Source: Bacteriovoracaceae bacterium
GTDB taxonomy: Bacteria > Bdellovibrionota > Bacteriovoracia > Bacteriovoracales > Bacteriovoracaceae
Direction of reading: 5' to 3'
Assembly (NCBI GenBank): GCA_023146355.1
Contig: JAGLCH010000179.1
Span: forward strand, 1 to 14,473
DNA: 14,473 bases
Positions 7,068-13,909 of the stretch are shown here, one piece after another. Under the pieces are notes generated by a model. It was not told where the DNA came from, did not search any database, and saw nothing but the letters and a program-made list of their open reading frames with translations. The position numbers were made by a program, and so were the translations under genes. Within the stretch, counting starts at the first letter, position 1. The number at the start of each line of letters is the position of its first letter.

Positions 7068-8007
7068 ACTTCAGTCTCACACGTGGATCAACCACGGTGT
7101 AGAGAACATCTGTTAAAACGTTAAAGAAAATATACATAACTGAGATAATTACAGTCATTGCCTTAATTACAGGAAAGTCTGAACTATTGATCGCATCAAC
7201 AGTTATACTTCCGACACCGGGAATCCCAAAGAAACGTTCCATAAGGAGAGATCCCAGAATTAAAAAAGGAATCTGAATAATAACATTTGTAATGATCGGG
7301 ATCATGGCATTTTTAAGTACATGCTTGAACATGAGCTTTCTTTCTGAAAGTCCTTTCGCACGACCTGTTCTAACGTAGTCCTGATAAATCTCATCTAGAA
7401 TGACTGTTCTATAAAAACGAAGGTCAGGTCCTAGGCTCATCATCAGCCAAATTAACATGGGTAATAAGACATAGGGAATAAAGTAGGGAAAGCCATATTC
7501 ATAGCCTGAGATTTCAAATAGCCCTAGGTCATATGCTAAGAATTTTTGACCAAATAAAATGTACACTAACGATGAAACACTCATCATCACTATACATAGA
7601 AATACAAAAAACTTATCAATGAATCGTCCTCTAAAGAATGCAACAACCAATGAAAGAGAAATCGAGACTGTAACAGCAAGCATAAATGCAGGCAAAGTTA
7701 AGGTCATTGATGGCCCAATACCATTTGCTAACATTTCAGAAATCTGCTGTTTTGTAGACCAAGAGCGACCAAAGTCAAAAGTAAAAACAGACTTCACAAT
7801 ATCAAAATACTGATAATACCATGCTCGATCAAGCCCCAGTTGATGGCGAAGTTCATTCATCTGTTCTAATGTTGCATGCTTACCAAGCATTGCGACAGTA
7901 GGATCTCCCGCGACTACATTAAAAAGTATAAAGACTAAAAGACATACCCCGAGTAGTATCGGGATAACGTATAAAAGTCTCTTTAATACATATTGCCAAA
8001 TATTCAT
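7066..8007 (-). CDS. oppB: Peptide ABC transporter permease OppB/DppB
   Basis: This is an inner-membrane permease subunit of 313 residues. A first membrane helix at 10-30 is followed by the large periplasmic loop typical of OppB. Further helices lie near 103-125, 133-155, 173-192, 235-257 and 281-303. The cytoplasmic EAA loop with the RTGRAKGLS motif is at 213-221, and MERFFGIPG (256-264) is a family hallmark. AGGAGG (8019-8014) lies 6 bases before the ATG. The gene follows the solute-binding lipoprotein gene by 15 bases, so the order is binding protein, B, C, D, F, the standard OPP/DPP order. Confidence 0.95.
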   Translation of the reverse strand: MNIWQYVLKRLLYVIPILLGVCLLVFILFNVVAGDPTVAMLGKHATLEQMNELRHQLGLDRAWYYQYFDIVKSVFTFDFGRSWSTKQQISEMLANGIGPSMTLTLPAFMLAVTVSISLSLVVAFFRGRFIDKFFVFLCIVMMSVSSLVYILFGQKFLAYDLGLFEISGYEYGFPYFIPYVLLPMLIWLMMSLGPDLRFYRTVILDEIYQDYVRTGRAKGLSERKLMFKHVLKNAMIPIITNVIIQIPFLILGSLLMERFFGIPGVGSITVDAINSSDFPVIKAMTVIISVMYIFFNVLTDVLYTVVDPRVRLK

Positions 8008-8022
8008 TAAAAACCTCCTCTA

Positions 8023-9801
8023 TTAGAATTGCTCTAATGTCTTTACTTTCATTTTAAGATTAACGTTCAGATACTGAGCTTGACCGGCCTCAAAGTCAGA
8101 AGAGATGTAATTTCGAAGCCATGATTGAGCAATGGTATAATTTGTTCGGTGAAGTCCATAGATCCATGGAACGATCTCTCCTACATATTTATTCATTTCT
8201 TCGTACTTCGCAGTTCTTTCAGGTGAATCTTGAAGTCTTGAAGCATAGACAAACATTGCGTCAAATTTAGGATCACAAAAGTCTGAACCATTTGCTCCAG
8301 GAGCTTTATTGGGACAGTAAAGAAGTTGTAGGAAATTTTCAGCATCTGGATAATCTGCTCCCCATGCCATTCCCCACATCATAATATTTCGAGTTGTAAG
8401 TTTCTTTTGAAGCTCAGGCCAAGTGTTTTGCTTAATTACAATTTTCACCCCAATTGCCTTCATCTTCTTCTTAAAGAGTTCTGCCCCTTGACGAGCAGAG
8501 CTAGTAGCAGTGATATCATAAGTTATTTCAGGTAGACCTTTACCTTCTGGGTATCCAGCTTCTGCTAGAGTTTGTTTGGCCTTCTCCACATCATATTTAG
8601 CGTATGGATTTTCCCATCCCTTAATATTTCCCGCAATTCCAGGAGGAACTACAGATTGAGCAGGGATACCTTGATTGTTGTAAAATAGCTTATTGGATTC
8701 ATCAACGTCATAAGCAAGGCTCATGGCCTGACGCAATTTGATATTGGAACTAAAAAGCTTGTGATCGTGATTGAATCCGATATAGGTTACATCAAGTGAA
8801 GGAACAACTTCTAAAACAATTCCTTTCTTTTTTAACTCATCTGCCAAACCTTTACCTGGAACGATAGCAGAATCAAAATTATCCTTAGGAATGACAATAT
8901 AGTCTAGCTTTCCTCTATTGAAATTAAGCCATCTTGGCTGAGATTCTTCGATGATATTTACAACAACTTTATCAAGAAGTGGAAGTTTCTTACCTGCATC
9001 GGCCAAAAAACCCTTCTTTACGAAGTCAACAGATGCTGTTGTCGGAAATGTTTTATGCCGAAATGTTGGATTTTTAAAATAAGTAATTTTATTACTCTGT
9101 CTGAATTTTCCATCTTTAATAACAAATGGTCCTGTTCCAACAGGATGATTCAAAAACTCTTGCTTGTATTTTGCCACAACTTCTTTTGCCACTGCAAAAG
9201 TAAATGGCATTGCTAAAGCATAAAGAAACTGGGGAAATGGCTTTGTCAGCTTGAATTCAATAGTATGACTATTAAGTGCTTTTATACCTTCAATTATATC
9301 TGCATAATTGGCAGCTTTTTTATCCGAGTATTTTTTTCTCCAGTCGTTGAGACCTTTGATTTTTCCATCAAGTAGCCACCAACCTAAAGATTGAAGCTTT
9401 GGATCAGCAAGACGCATGATTGAATAAACAAAGTCAGAAGCTACAAGTTCGCGCCCCTTACCATTTGGAAAGGCTTCGTCATCTTGAAAGACAACACCTT
9501 TTTTAATTTTGAAAGTATATGTGAGACCATCTTTTGAAACAACAGGCATTGCTTCTGCTAGATTTGGAGTAAGGGTGAAAGGACGTTTCAAGTAATGATA
9601 TTCCAAAAGTCCTTCATAAATTCTCGCCACTTCATTTGAAGAGTAGCGGTCGTTGGCGTAGATGGGATCCATCCCCTTAACCTTAGCGGTCACCGCCATA
9701 TTCAGCACTTTTGAATTCATATCTATTTTCTTGGTACAACCAACTGAAAATAAAAAAGAGGCAGTTAGCCCAATAATGAGTAACATTTTTTGTTTCATCA
9801 T
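8023..9801 (-). CDS. Peptide-binding lipoprotein of the ABC importer (OppA/DppA-type, SBP_bac_5)
   Basis: This is an extracytoplasmic solute-binding protein of family 5, which captures peptides and delivers them to OppBC. Its 592 residues begin with a basic and hydrophobic signal sequence ending FSVGC, with C22 the probable lipidated cysteine; serine at -3 makes the lipobox slightly atypical. Family signatures are present: an early MDPIYANDRYSSNEV stretch, YTFKIKKGVVFQDD (95-108), VASDFVYSIMR just after it, HPVGTGPF, and late segments about tryptophans, GADYPDAENF and an FCDPKFD motif. The length is slightly above the usual 530-560. GGGG (9809-9806) is 4 bases before the first ATG and 7 before the second (9798), so the second is the likelier start. 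It is the first gene of the importer operon. Oligo- or dipeptide preference cannot be read from sequence. Confidence 0.93.
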   Translation of the reverse strand: MMKQKMLLIIGLTASFLFSVGCTKKIDMNSKVLNMAVTAKVKGMDPIYANDRYSSNEVARIYEGLLEYHYLKRPFTLTPNLAEAMPVVSKDGLTYTFKIKKGVVFQDDEAFPNGKGRELVASDFVYSIMRLADPKLQSLGWWLLDGKIKGLNDWRKKYSDKKAANYADIIEGIKALNSHTIEFKLTKPFPQFLYALAMPFTFAVAKEVVAKYKQEFLNHPVGTGPFVIKDGKFRQSNKITYFKNPTFRHKTFPTTASVDFVKKGFLADAGKKLPLLDKVVVNIIEESQPRWLNFNRGKLDYIVIPKDNFDSAIVPGKGLADELKKKGIVLEVVPSLDVTYIGFNHDHKLFSSNIKLRQAMSLAYDVDESNKLFYNNQGIPAQSVVPPGIAGNIKGWENPYAKYDVEKAKQTLAEAGYPEGKGLPEITYDITATSSARQGAELFKKKMKAIGVKIVIKQNTWPELQKKLTTRNIMMWGMAWGADYPDAENFLQLLYCPNKAPGANGSDFCDPKFDAMFVYASRLQDSPERTAKYEEMNKYVGEIVPWIYGLHRTNYTIAQSWLRNYISSDFEAGQAQYLNVNLKMKVKTLEQF

Positions 9802-9820
9802 TCTTCCCCACGATAAATGT

Positions 9821-9842
9821 TAGTGATATTTTAAAATCACTA
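9821..9842. promoter_or_regulatory. Inverted repeat upstream of the OPP operon, candidate operator
   Basis: TAGTGAT (9821-9827) and ATCACTA (9836-9842) are perfect 7-base inverted arms around an 8-base A/T core, 19 bases before the binding-protein start codon at 9801. A -10-like TAAAAT occurs within the core on the minus strand, but I see no good -35 at 16-18 bases. A dyad over the promoter region suits an operator. It has no following T-run, so it is a poor terminator for the upstream lipoprotein gene. Confidence 0.35.
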
Positions 9843-9888
9843 AATGGTAGCAAGGGAGAAGGAAAGATGAAAGTTTTATTAAAGGAGG

Positions 9889-10620
9889 TTAACGCTTAGC
9901 AAGATAGCACTCAGAAAATCTAAGAGTTATCTGGGGGCCACCTCCACTTAGAGTATTAATAGTAGAAACTTGGAAAAACTCTTCCCCCAATCTGGAAAAG
10001 TTGGCACTAGTTTTTTGCAACTTACTTTGAGTACTCAGCTGAAGGCCACTCTCGGTTAGAGAATAATTGATGCCGTTTTTACACTTTCCAACTAATGCCC
10101 CTCCTTGAAATCCTGAGGAACACAGATCTGGATTATTTATAACTTCTCCCATCCCTTTCAGAAAATGTGAAGTCTGTTTAAAAGCGTGGCGAGCAACGGC
10201 CCTATTACGGCCAGATTTTTTTCTCTTTTTGAGCTCACGAATAAAATAGCGATAGAGTCCCCCTGATGCTTTTCCACTGTTTAAATTGAGCTTTAATATT
10301 TCTTCACCAAGAAAAGGAATGGAAATACCTAGCAACCATTCATTGCTATCGAGCTTAGATTCAAAGTTGAAAGAGTGAGACTTCTTCCCACTTTTGATTT
10401 TGCCCTTTCCTTCACCAGATAGACAGATCATTCTCAGACTTTGACTGAGGGCAATACTTGGATTTGATAAATCAAAAGTTCTTTGAACGTGATCCTGGCC
10501 ACCACAAGAAGCTAAGGCCGAAAAGGTAAGGAGTAATGCTATTTTGAAGCAGGTAGACGACGCGATTGAACTCTTTCTACTGCTTGTATAATTTCTAATT
10601 TCTCTGTTTCTTCTTTGCAA
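9889..10620 (-). CDS. LolB-like outer-membrane lipoprotein (tentative)
   Basis: This is a lipoprotein of up to 243 residues. A hydrophobic signal segment ends with the lipobox LASC, with C39 lipidated and no aspartate after it, which suits the outer membrane. The mature part has alternating strands: GEGKGKIKSG (69-78), then a strand ending in IPFLGEEILKLNL (101-113), which corresponds by eye to the GPLG strand of LolB, the outer-membrane acceptor of lipoproteins. Four mature cysteines besides C39 (66, 167, 180, 238) could form disulfides. The upstream TPR lipoprotein is LbcA-like, and in Pseudomonas aeruginosa the lbcA gene (PA4667) adjoins lolB, which supports the call. The start is uncertain: the only canonical codon is TTG at 10620, giving an 82-base overlap and a very long n-region. 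An ATC at codon 19 (10566) would give a normal 21-residue signal and has GAAAGAG a few bases upstream. A generic DUF4292-type lipoprotein is an alternative. Confidence 0.6.
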   Translation of the reverse strand: MQRRNREIRNYTSSRKSSIASSTCFKIALLLTFSALASCGGQDHVQRTFDLSNPSIALSQSLRMICLSGEGKGKIKSGKKSHSFNFESKLDSNEWLLGISIPFLGEEILKLNLNSGKASGGLYRYFIRELKKRKKSGRNRAVARHAFKQTSHFLKGMGEVINNPDLCSSGFQGGALVGKCKNGINYSLTESGLQLSTQSKLQKTSANFSRLGEEFFQVSTINTLSGGGPQITLRFSECYLAKR

Positions 10621-12362
10621 AATGATAGTGCCTTTTTAAAGTAATACTCTGCTCTTCCAAGCTTTCCCGCTCCCTCAAATGCCATTGCAAGATGCTTCGC
10701 GATAATAGAGTCATCGTTAACAAGTTTCCAGGCCTCTGCTAGCTCTCTCATGGCATCATCATACTCTCCAAGTTTGTAGTGATACCAACCTAAAGAGTCA
10801 CGGATATAACCGTCTTCAGGTCTCAACTCTACTGCTTTGGAGATATGGGCATAGGCCTCTTTTAGCTTCACCCCTTCTTCAAGAAGACTGTATCCTAAGA
10901 AATTAAGTGCGTCAGCATTTTCAGGTTCTGAATTTATAATACTGCGAAGTGCTGAGATTGCTTGCTTACGATCTCCATCTTTTTCATAAAGTAGTGCCAG
11001 GAAATATTTATCATCAGAATCAAAATTAGGGTTTCCCTCTAATCCTTCTAGAATAGTAATTGCGTCTTTCGTGCGATCAATATCGTCATAAAGTCCGGCC
11101 AGTATCGCGCCAAGCTCTACATCTAATATAGGGTGTGACTTTGCCTTTGCACTAACAAATGCCACGAACTTCTTTAGCCCACGATCACTTCCTTCTTTAT
11201 ATTCATCGAGAGCAATAGCATTTAGCATCCTACCAATTTGAATGTTACTATCTTGAAAGAGAGTACTATCCTCATTAACTTTAGAGAAGAATGTAATCGA
11301 ATCTTCATACTCATTGGTCTGCTGATAGAGAGCTCCCAAATAGTAGAGAATTTTGTCTGAAGTAGGAATGACTTCTAGGATTTCTTTAAATACGCCCTTT
11401 GCATCAAAAATTCTGTTGAGGTCAGTATATAGAATTCCCAAACGAACTTTTAAATTGAGGTCATCAGGATCGAGAGTTGATAGGCGCTCCATATAGCTAA
11501 TGGTTTCTTTACTCCCCTTCTGATTAGTTAGAATGTAAACCACTCTCGAAAGTACTGAGTAATTCTCAGACCCTCGGGCAAGATATTTTTTGTAGACCTT
11601 TAGTGCCTTTTTATTTCTTCCCTTTGATTCATGGATAAGGCCTATCCCCATCACTGCCTGAAAAAAAGAGGAGTCTATTTTTAGAGCACGATTAAAGTAT
11701 GCAATGGCACCTTTATCGTTCTCTTTTTCAAGCTCAATTTTCCCTCTATAATAAGAAAAAATCGCTTTCTTGCTCCCTTTCTCACAGCGCTTCAAAAGAG
11801 CGTGGGCCTTTGAGTAATCCCTAGATCTTGCAAAAGATTTTGCCAAGAAAACACAGGCCTCTTCTTGGCCAGGGCTATTTTTGATAATCTGGTAGTAAAC
11901 CATCTTAGCAAGATCTTTTTTGCCATTGGCAGTGTAAACACCAGCAAGAACAAGCCCTATTGAATAGTTCTTCTTTTTAGATTTAGTGTAGAGATGATCA
12001 AAAACCTGCTCAGCATCATGGAGTTTGCCTAAAGCAATTAGATTGACTCCATACTGCTTTCTCAGGTAATCATCTTTTGGATACATTTCAACGAGGGGAG
12101 CGAAATATTGGTGCGCTTTATCATAACTATTACGCATCATAGCATCGGATGCTTTAAGATAGAGTTCACTGCTCACATAAAGTGAATCCTTATGATTCGC
12201 GACCATCCCTTTGGGCGCAATTCCCATTGCAACCTGCTGCTTATACGAAGCAGGAAACCGAAAACTCTGAATTTGGTCAGCTTTTGTTACACCCCTCTTG
12301 GAACCCATAGTCGAACAGGAGGAAAGTCCAAGTAGAGATAGTAATATAACAAGTAGCTTCAT
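10539..12362 (-). CDS. TPR-repeat outer-membrane lipoprotein, LbcA-like
   Basis: The protein has 607 residues counted from the ATG at 12362. Residues 1-16 are a compact signal sequence ending LSSC, with C16 the lipidated cysteine. After a linker, the rest is tandem tetratricopeptide repeats, helix pairs with the A-x-x-x-A and L/Y-x-x-A-x-x-x-Y pattern; at least nine clear units can be picked out. The closing segment, with NFLGYSLLEEGVKL and RDSLGWYHYKLGEY, is a strongly conserved block of a TPR family that includes Pseudomonas LbcA. LbcA is an outer-membrane adaptor (about 590 residues) for the cell-wall hydrolase-degrading protease CtpA. No ctpA is in view. The ATG has AAGGAT (12372-12367) at 5-base spacing; an upstream in-frame GTG (12407) would destroy the signal sequence. 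The gene overlaps the next lipoprotein gene, so the two are probably cotranscribed. The exact role is inferred. Confidence 0.82.
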   Translation of the reverse strand: MKLLVILLSLLGLSSCSTMGSKRGVTKADQIQSFRFPASYKQQVAMGIAPKGMVANHKDSLYVSSELYLKASDAMMRNSYDKAHQYFAPLVEMYPKDDYLRKQYGVNLIALGKLHDAEQVFDHLYTKSKKKNYSIGLVLAGVYTANGKKDLAKMVYYQIIKNSPGQEEACVFLAKSFARSRDYSKAHALLKRCEKGSKKAIFSYYRGKIELEKENDKGAIAYFNRALKIDSSFFQAVMGIGLIHESKGRNKKALKVYKKYLARGSENYSVLSRVVYILTNQKGSKETISYMERLSTLDPDDLNLKVRLGILYTDLNRIFDAKGVFKEILEVIPTSDKILYYLGALYQQTNEYEDSITFFSKVNEDSTLFQDSNIQIGRMLNAIALDEYKEGSDRGLKKFVAFVSAKAKSHPILDVELGAILAGLYDDIDRTKDAITILEGLEGNPNFDSDDKYFLALLYEKDGDRKQAISALRSIINSEPENADALNFLGYSLLEEGVKLKEAYAHISKAVELRPEDGYIRDSLGWYHYKLGEYDDAMRELAEAWKLVNDDSIIAKHLAMAFEGAGKLGRAEYYFKKALSFCKEETEKLEIIQAVERVQSRRLPASK

Positions 12363-12471
12363 TGTTATCCTTATATAGCGCGGACAAAAAAGAGCACTGT
12401 CGCGCACTAACTTTTCGGATATATCGATGTAAAAGTTTAATAATTCCTGTAAATGAGAAAAGGGAAAGACC

Positions 12472-12486
12472 TTAAGGGAACCTTAA
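12472..12486. repeat. Short inverted repeat TTAAGG-GAA-CCTTAA
   Basis: Perfect 6-base arms flank a 3-base spacer about 110 bases upstream of the TPR gene start. There is no T-run on either side, so it is not a terminator. It may be a protein-binding dyad or chance. Confidence 0.3.
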
Positions 12487-12533
12487 AATCGATCAATTAT
12501 GTCCAATTTTAGAGATATCGAAGAGTTAAAAGC

Positions 12534-12562
12534 TTGACGTCCCTACTCGATTACTGTTATTT
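12534..12562 (+). promoter_or_regulatory. Weak candidate promoter (-35 TTGACG)
   Basis: TTGACG (12534-12539) is a 5/6 match to the -35 consensus. The -10 side is poor: TTATTT at 17 bases or TGTTAT at 15. If used, it would give a leader of about 200 bases containing the 13-base direct repeats. It is ranked below the promoter at 12676. Confidence 0.25.
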
Positions 12563-12570
12563 CATGGGCT

Positions 12571-12643
12571 TGAAAAAAGTTTGCGGAGCATCAACGGCCA
12601 TTTCTCAGAAACTGACAAGCAGAGTCATTATGAAAAAAGTTTG
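12571..12643 (+). repeat. 13-base direct repeat, copies 60 bases apart
   Basis: TGAAAAAAGTTTG occurs at 12571-12583 and again, without mismatch, at 12631-12643. Each copy is preceded by TCAT within 5 bases. The distance between copies is exactly 60 bases, close to a whole number of helical turns. The copies lie 130-200 bases upstream of the phaR-like start, a reasonable place for operator sites. Confidence 0.6.
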
Positions 12644-12675
12644 ATCACAACCGCATGAAAACATTACACAGGGAA

Positions 12676-12704
12676 TAGAACAAAAAACGATTCCGATGTA
12701 TAAA
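12676..12704 (+). promoter_or_regulatory. Candidate promoter of the phaR-like gene
   Basis: TATAAA (12699-12704) is a 5/6 match to the -10 consensus, 17 bases after TAGAAC (12676-12681), a weak 3/6 match to -35. Transcription would start near 12711, giving a leader of about 64 bases. The weak -35 would suit a regulated or activator-dependent promoter. Confidence 0.35.
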
Positions 12705-12774
12705 GCAACTGTAGACTTAATTTCACTGGAAATAACATAAGTTCAAGCTTAAATAATTCCGAATAGGGGTAAAA

Positions 12775-13152
12775 ATGAACGACGTAAGAATCATTAAGAG
12801 GTATCAGAACCGTAAGCTTTATGACACGCATCAAAGCTGCTACGTAACTCTAGAAGAGATTGCTCAAATCGTTAGAGAAGGGCATGAGATTCAGGTAATC
12901 GACAATAAGACGAAAAGCGATATTACCTACATCACTCAGCTTCAGTTATTATCTGACCAAGAAAGAAAATCAACTCGCCCATCTGATGTTGAACTACTCA
13001 AAAGAGTCATCCGCTCTGAAGAGGGAACTTTCACAGGATATGCAAGAAGTCTTGAAGCGAAGCTCGGCCAAACTGAGAATATTGAAGACAATTTAAGTCC
13101 ATTTATGGTAAATTCTGAGTCAACGACTACACAAAGTAATCTACTTAACTAG
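12775..13152 (+). CDS. PhaR-type polyhydroxyalkanoate regulator, DNA-binding domain protein
   Basis: The 125-residue protein carries the PHB/PHA accumulation regulator DNA-binding domain at its N-terminus: RYQNRKLYDT at 9-18, YVTLEEIAQIVREG at 23-36 and VIDNKTKSDIT at 41-51 are near-consensus. In PHA-producing bacteria PhaR represses phasin and PHA genes and is released by binding polymer granules. Classical PhaR proteins are nearer 180-200 residues; here the C-terminal half is a short polar Ser/Thr/Asn-rich tail, so granule sensing may differ. AGGGG (12765-12769) lies 5 bases before the ATG. A beta-barrel gene follows after 19 bases and is probably cotranscribed. No phaC, phaP or phaZ gene is in view, so its targets are unknown. 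Confidence 0.88.
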   Translation: MNDVRIIKRYQNRKLYDTHQSCYVTLEEIAQIVREGHEIQVIDNKTKSDITYITQLQLLSDQERKSTRPSDVELLKRVIRSEEGTFTGYARSLEAKLGQTENIEDNLSPFMVNSESTTTQSNLLN

Positions 13153-13171
13153 TTTTTGAACTCGAGAGCTT

Positions 13172-13846
13172 ATGACAAATCTGACATTAAAAAAGACTAA
13201 AATATTGGTCATGGCAATTTCACTTATTGCTATGACCAGTTTTGCGTTTGCAAAGAAAAGTATCAAAGAGCTGACATCTTCAAAGATTTCAAAGCAACTT
13301 GAAAAAGAAATCCCAAAATCAAACAATCCTTCAACCCCTTCTCCAAAAGGAGAGCTAAAGAGACACACTTTGGGGATAGGGCTTGGTCAGACATCTCTTT
13401 TTGGTGAGTTTAAAGATCGCGGCGAAGATCAAATAACTGCTGATCTTTATTATACCTTCAGTGCCAGTCATTCATTTGATATGTTCGCCAACCTCCACTA
13501 CTCCAAGCATGACTATAGAAGTAATTATGTGACCATTCCAGGATTGACCACTGGGATCAAGGCCCGCTTATTTCAATTTGATGCTTTTTCTCCGTATGTA
13601 CTGGGTGGAATGGGATTTTATCGTCCAAAAATGAAACGTACAGTTGAAGGAAAAATACAGACAACTGAAGCAAAGATCACCTTTGGTCTCAATGCCGGTG
13701 CTGGCGCAGACCTAAGACTAGATGAACACTTTTCAGTAGGAGTGATCGCCCACTATCACAACCCCTTTGATGTAAGTCAAGACGAAGGGACAGATCTAGA
13801 GGGCTCTTACTTCAAGCTGTTGATGCTAGGTTACTACACTTTCTAA
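13172..13846 (+). CDS. Small outer-membrane beta-barrel protein
   Basis: The 224-residue protein has a signal peptide (basic LKKTK, hydrophobic core, cleavage probably after FAFA at about residue 27). A polar linker rich in Lys, Ser and Pro runs to about residue 65. From there to the end, amphipathic strands alternate with Gly/aromatic turns, about eight in all, ending in YYTF with terminal phenylalanine, the usual outer-membrane insertion signal. It resembles the generic OmpA/OmpW-size eight-strand barrels; a specific family cannot be named. The ATG at 13172 is kept because the signal n-region needs it; an internal ATG at 13211 would lose the lysines. The ribosome site (GAGAG, 3 bases away) is weak, consistent with coupling to the upstream phaR-like gene. 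A terminator follows. Confidence 0.8.
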   Translation: MTNLTLKKTKILVMAISLIAMTSFAFAKKSIKELTSSKISKQLEKEIPKSNNPSTPSPKGELKRHTLGIGLGQTSLFGEFKDRGEDQITADLYYTFSASHSFDMFANLHYSKHDYRSNYVTIPGLTTGIKARLFQFDAFSPYVLGGMGFYRPKMKRTVEGKIQTTEAKITFGLNAGAGADLRLDEHFSVGVIAHYHNPFDVSQDEGTDLEGSYFKLLMLGYYTF

Positions 13847-13865
13847 TTTTAAATTTAGACTATAT

Positions 13866-13900
13866 AAAAAGAAGGCCCACGATTTGTGGGCCTTTATATT
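13866..13900. terminator. Bidirectional intrinsic terminator
   Basis: AAGGCCCAC (13872-13880) and GTGGGCCTT (13886-13894) form a perfect 9-bp, G/C-rich stem around a 5-base loop. On the plus strand it is followed by TATATTTT, on the minus strand by CTTTTTATA. It stands between the convergent barrel gene (ends 13846) and HD-GYP gene (ends 13910) and should stop both transcripts. Confidence 0.92.
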
Positions 13901-13909
13901 TTCAGCTAC

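Larger units (their letters stand above)
12363..12774. other. 412-base intergenic region between divergent genes
   Basis: The region separates the minus-strand TPR/LolB-like pair from the plus-strand phaR-like gene. It holds the ribosome binding site of each flank, a dyad TTAAGG-GAA-CCTTAA at 12472-12486, a 13-base direct repeat at 12571 and 12631, and two possible plus-strand promoters. I found no credible gene: short open frames at 12454, 12499 and 12564 lack ribosome binding sites. No clear minus-strand promoter for the TPR gene was recognised, only isolated TATATA near 12375. Confidence 0.6.

Noticed and set aside
9881..9889. AAAGGAGGT on the plus strand, a perfect Shine-Dalgarno sequence
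   Set aside because: No start codon or open frame follows. It overlaps the stop codon of the LolB-like gene on the other strand and is probably chance.
12370..12375. TATATA as a -10 box for the TPR lipoprotein gene
   Set aside because: It would start transcription within a few bases of the start codon and remove the ribosome site; no -35 at proper spacing.
12499..12537. 12-codon frame beginning MSNFRDIEE
   Set aside because: Too short to judge and no ribosome binding site.
12571..12643. Direct repeats as a CRISPR array
   Set aside because: Only two 13-base copies and no cas genes.
12564..12644. 26-codon frame whose KKV codons fall in both copies of the direct repeat
   Set aside because: The 60-base spacing keeps the two copies in frame, which is tempting for a leader peptide, but no Shine-Dalgarno precedes the ATG and the region between copies is not repetitive.
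13141..13368. Minus-strand frame across the start of the barrel gene
   Set aside because: It runs against a gene with clear signal peptide and barrel; no ribosome site or family match.
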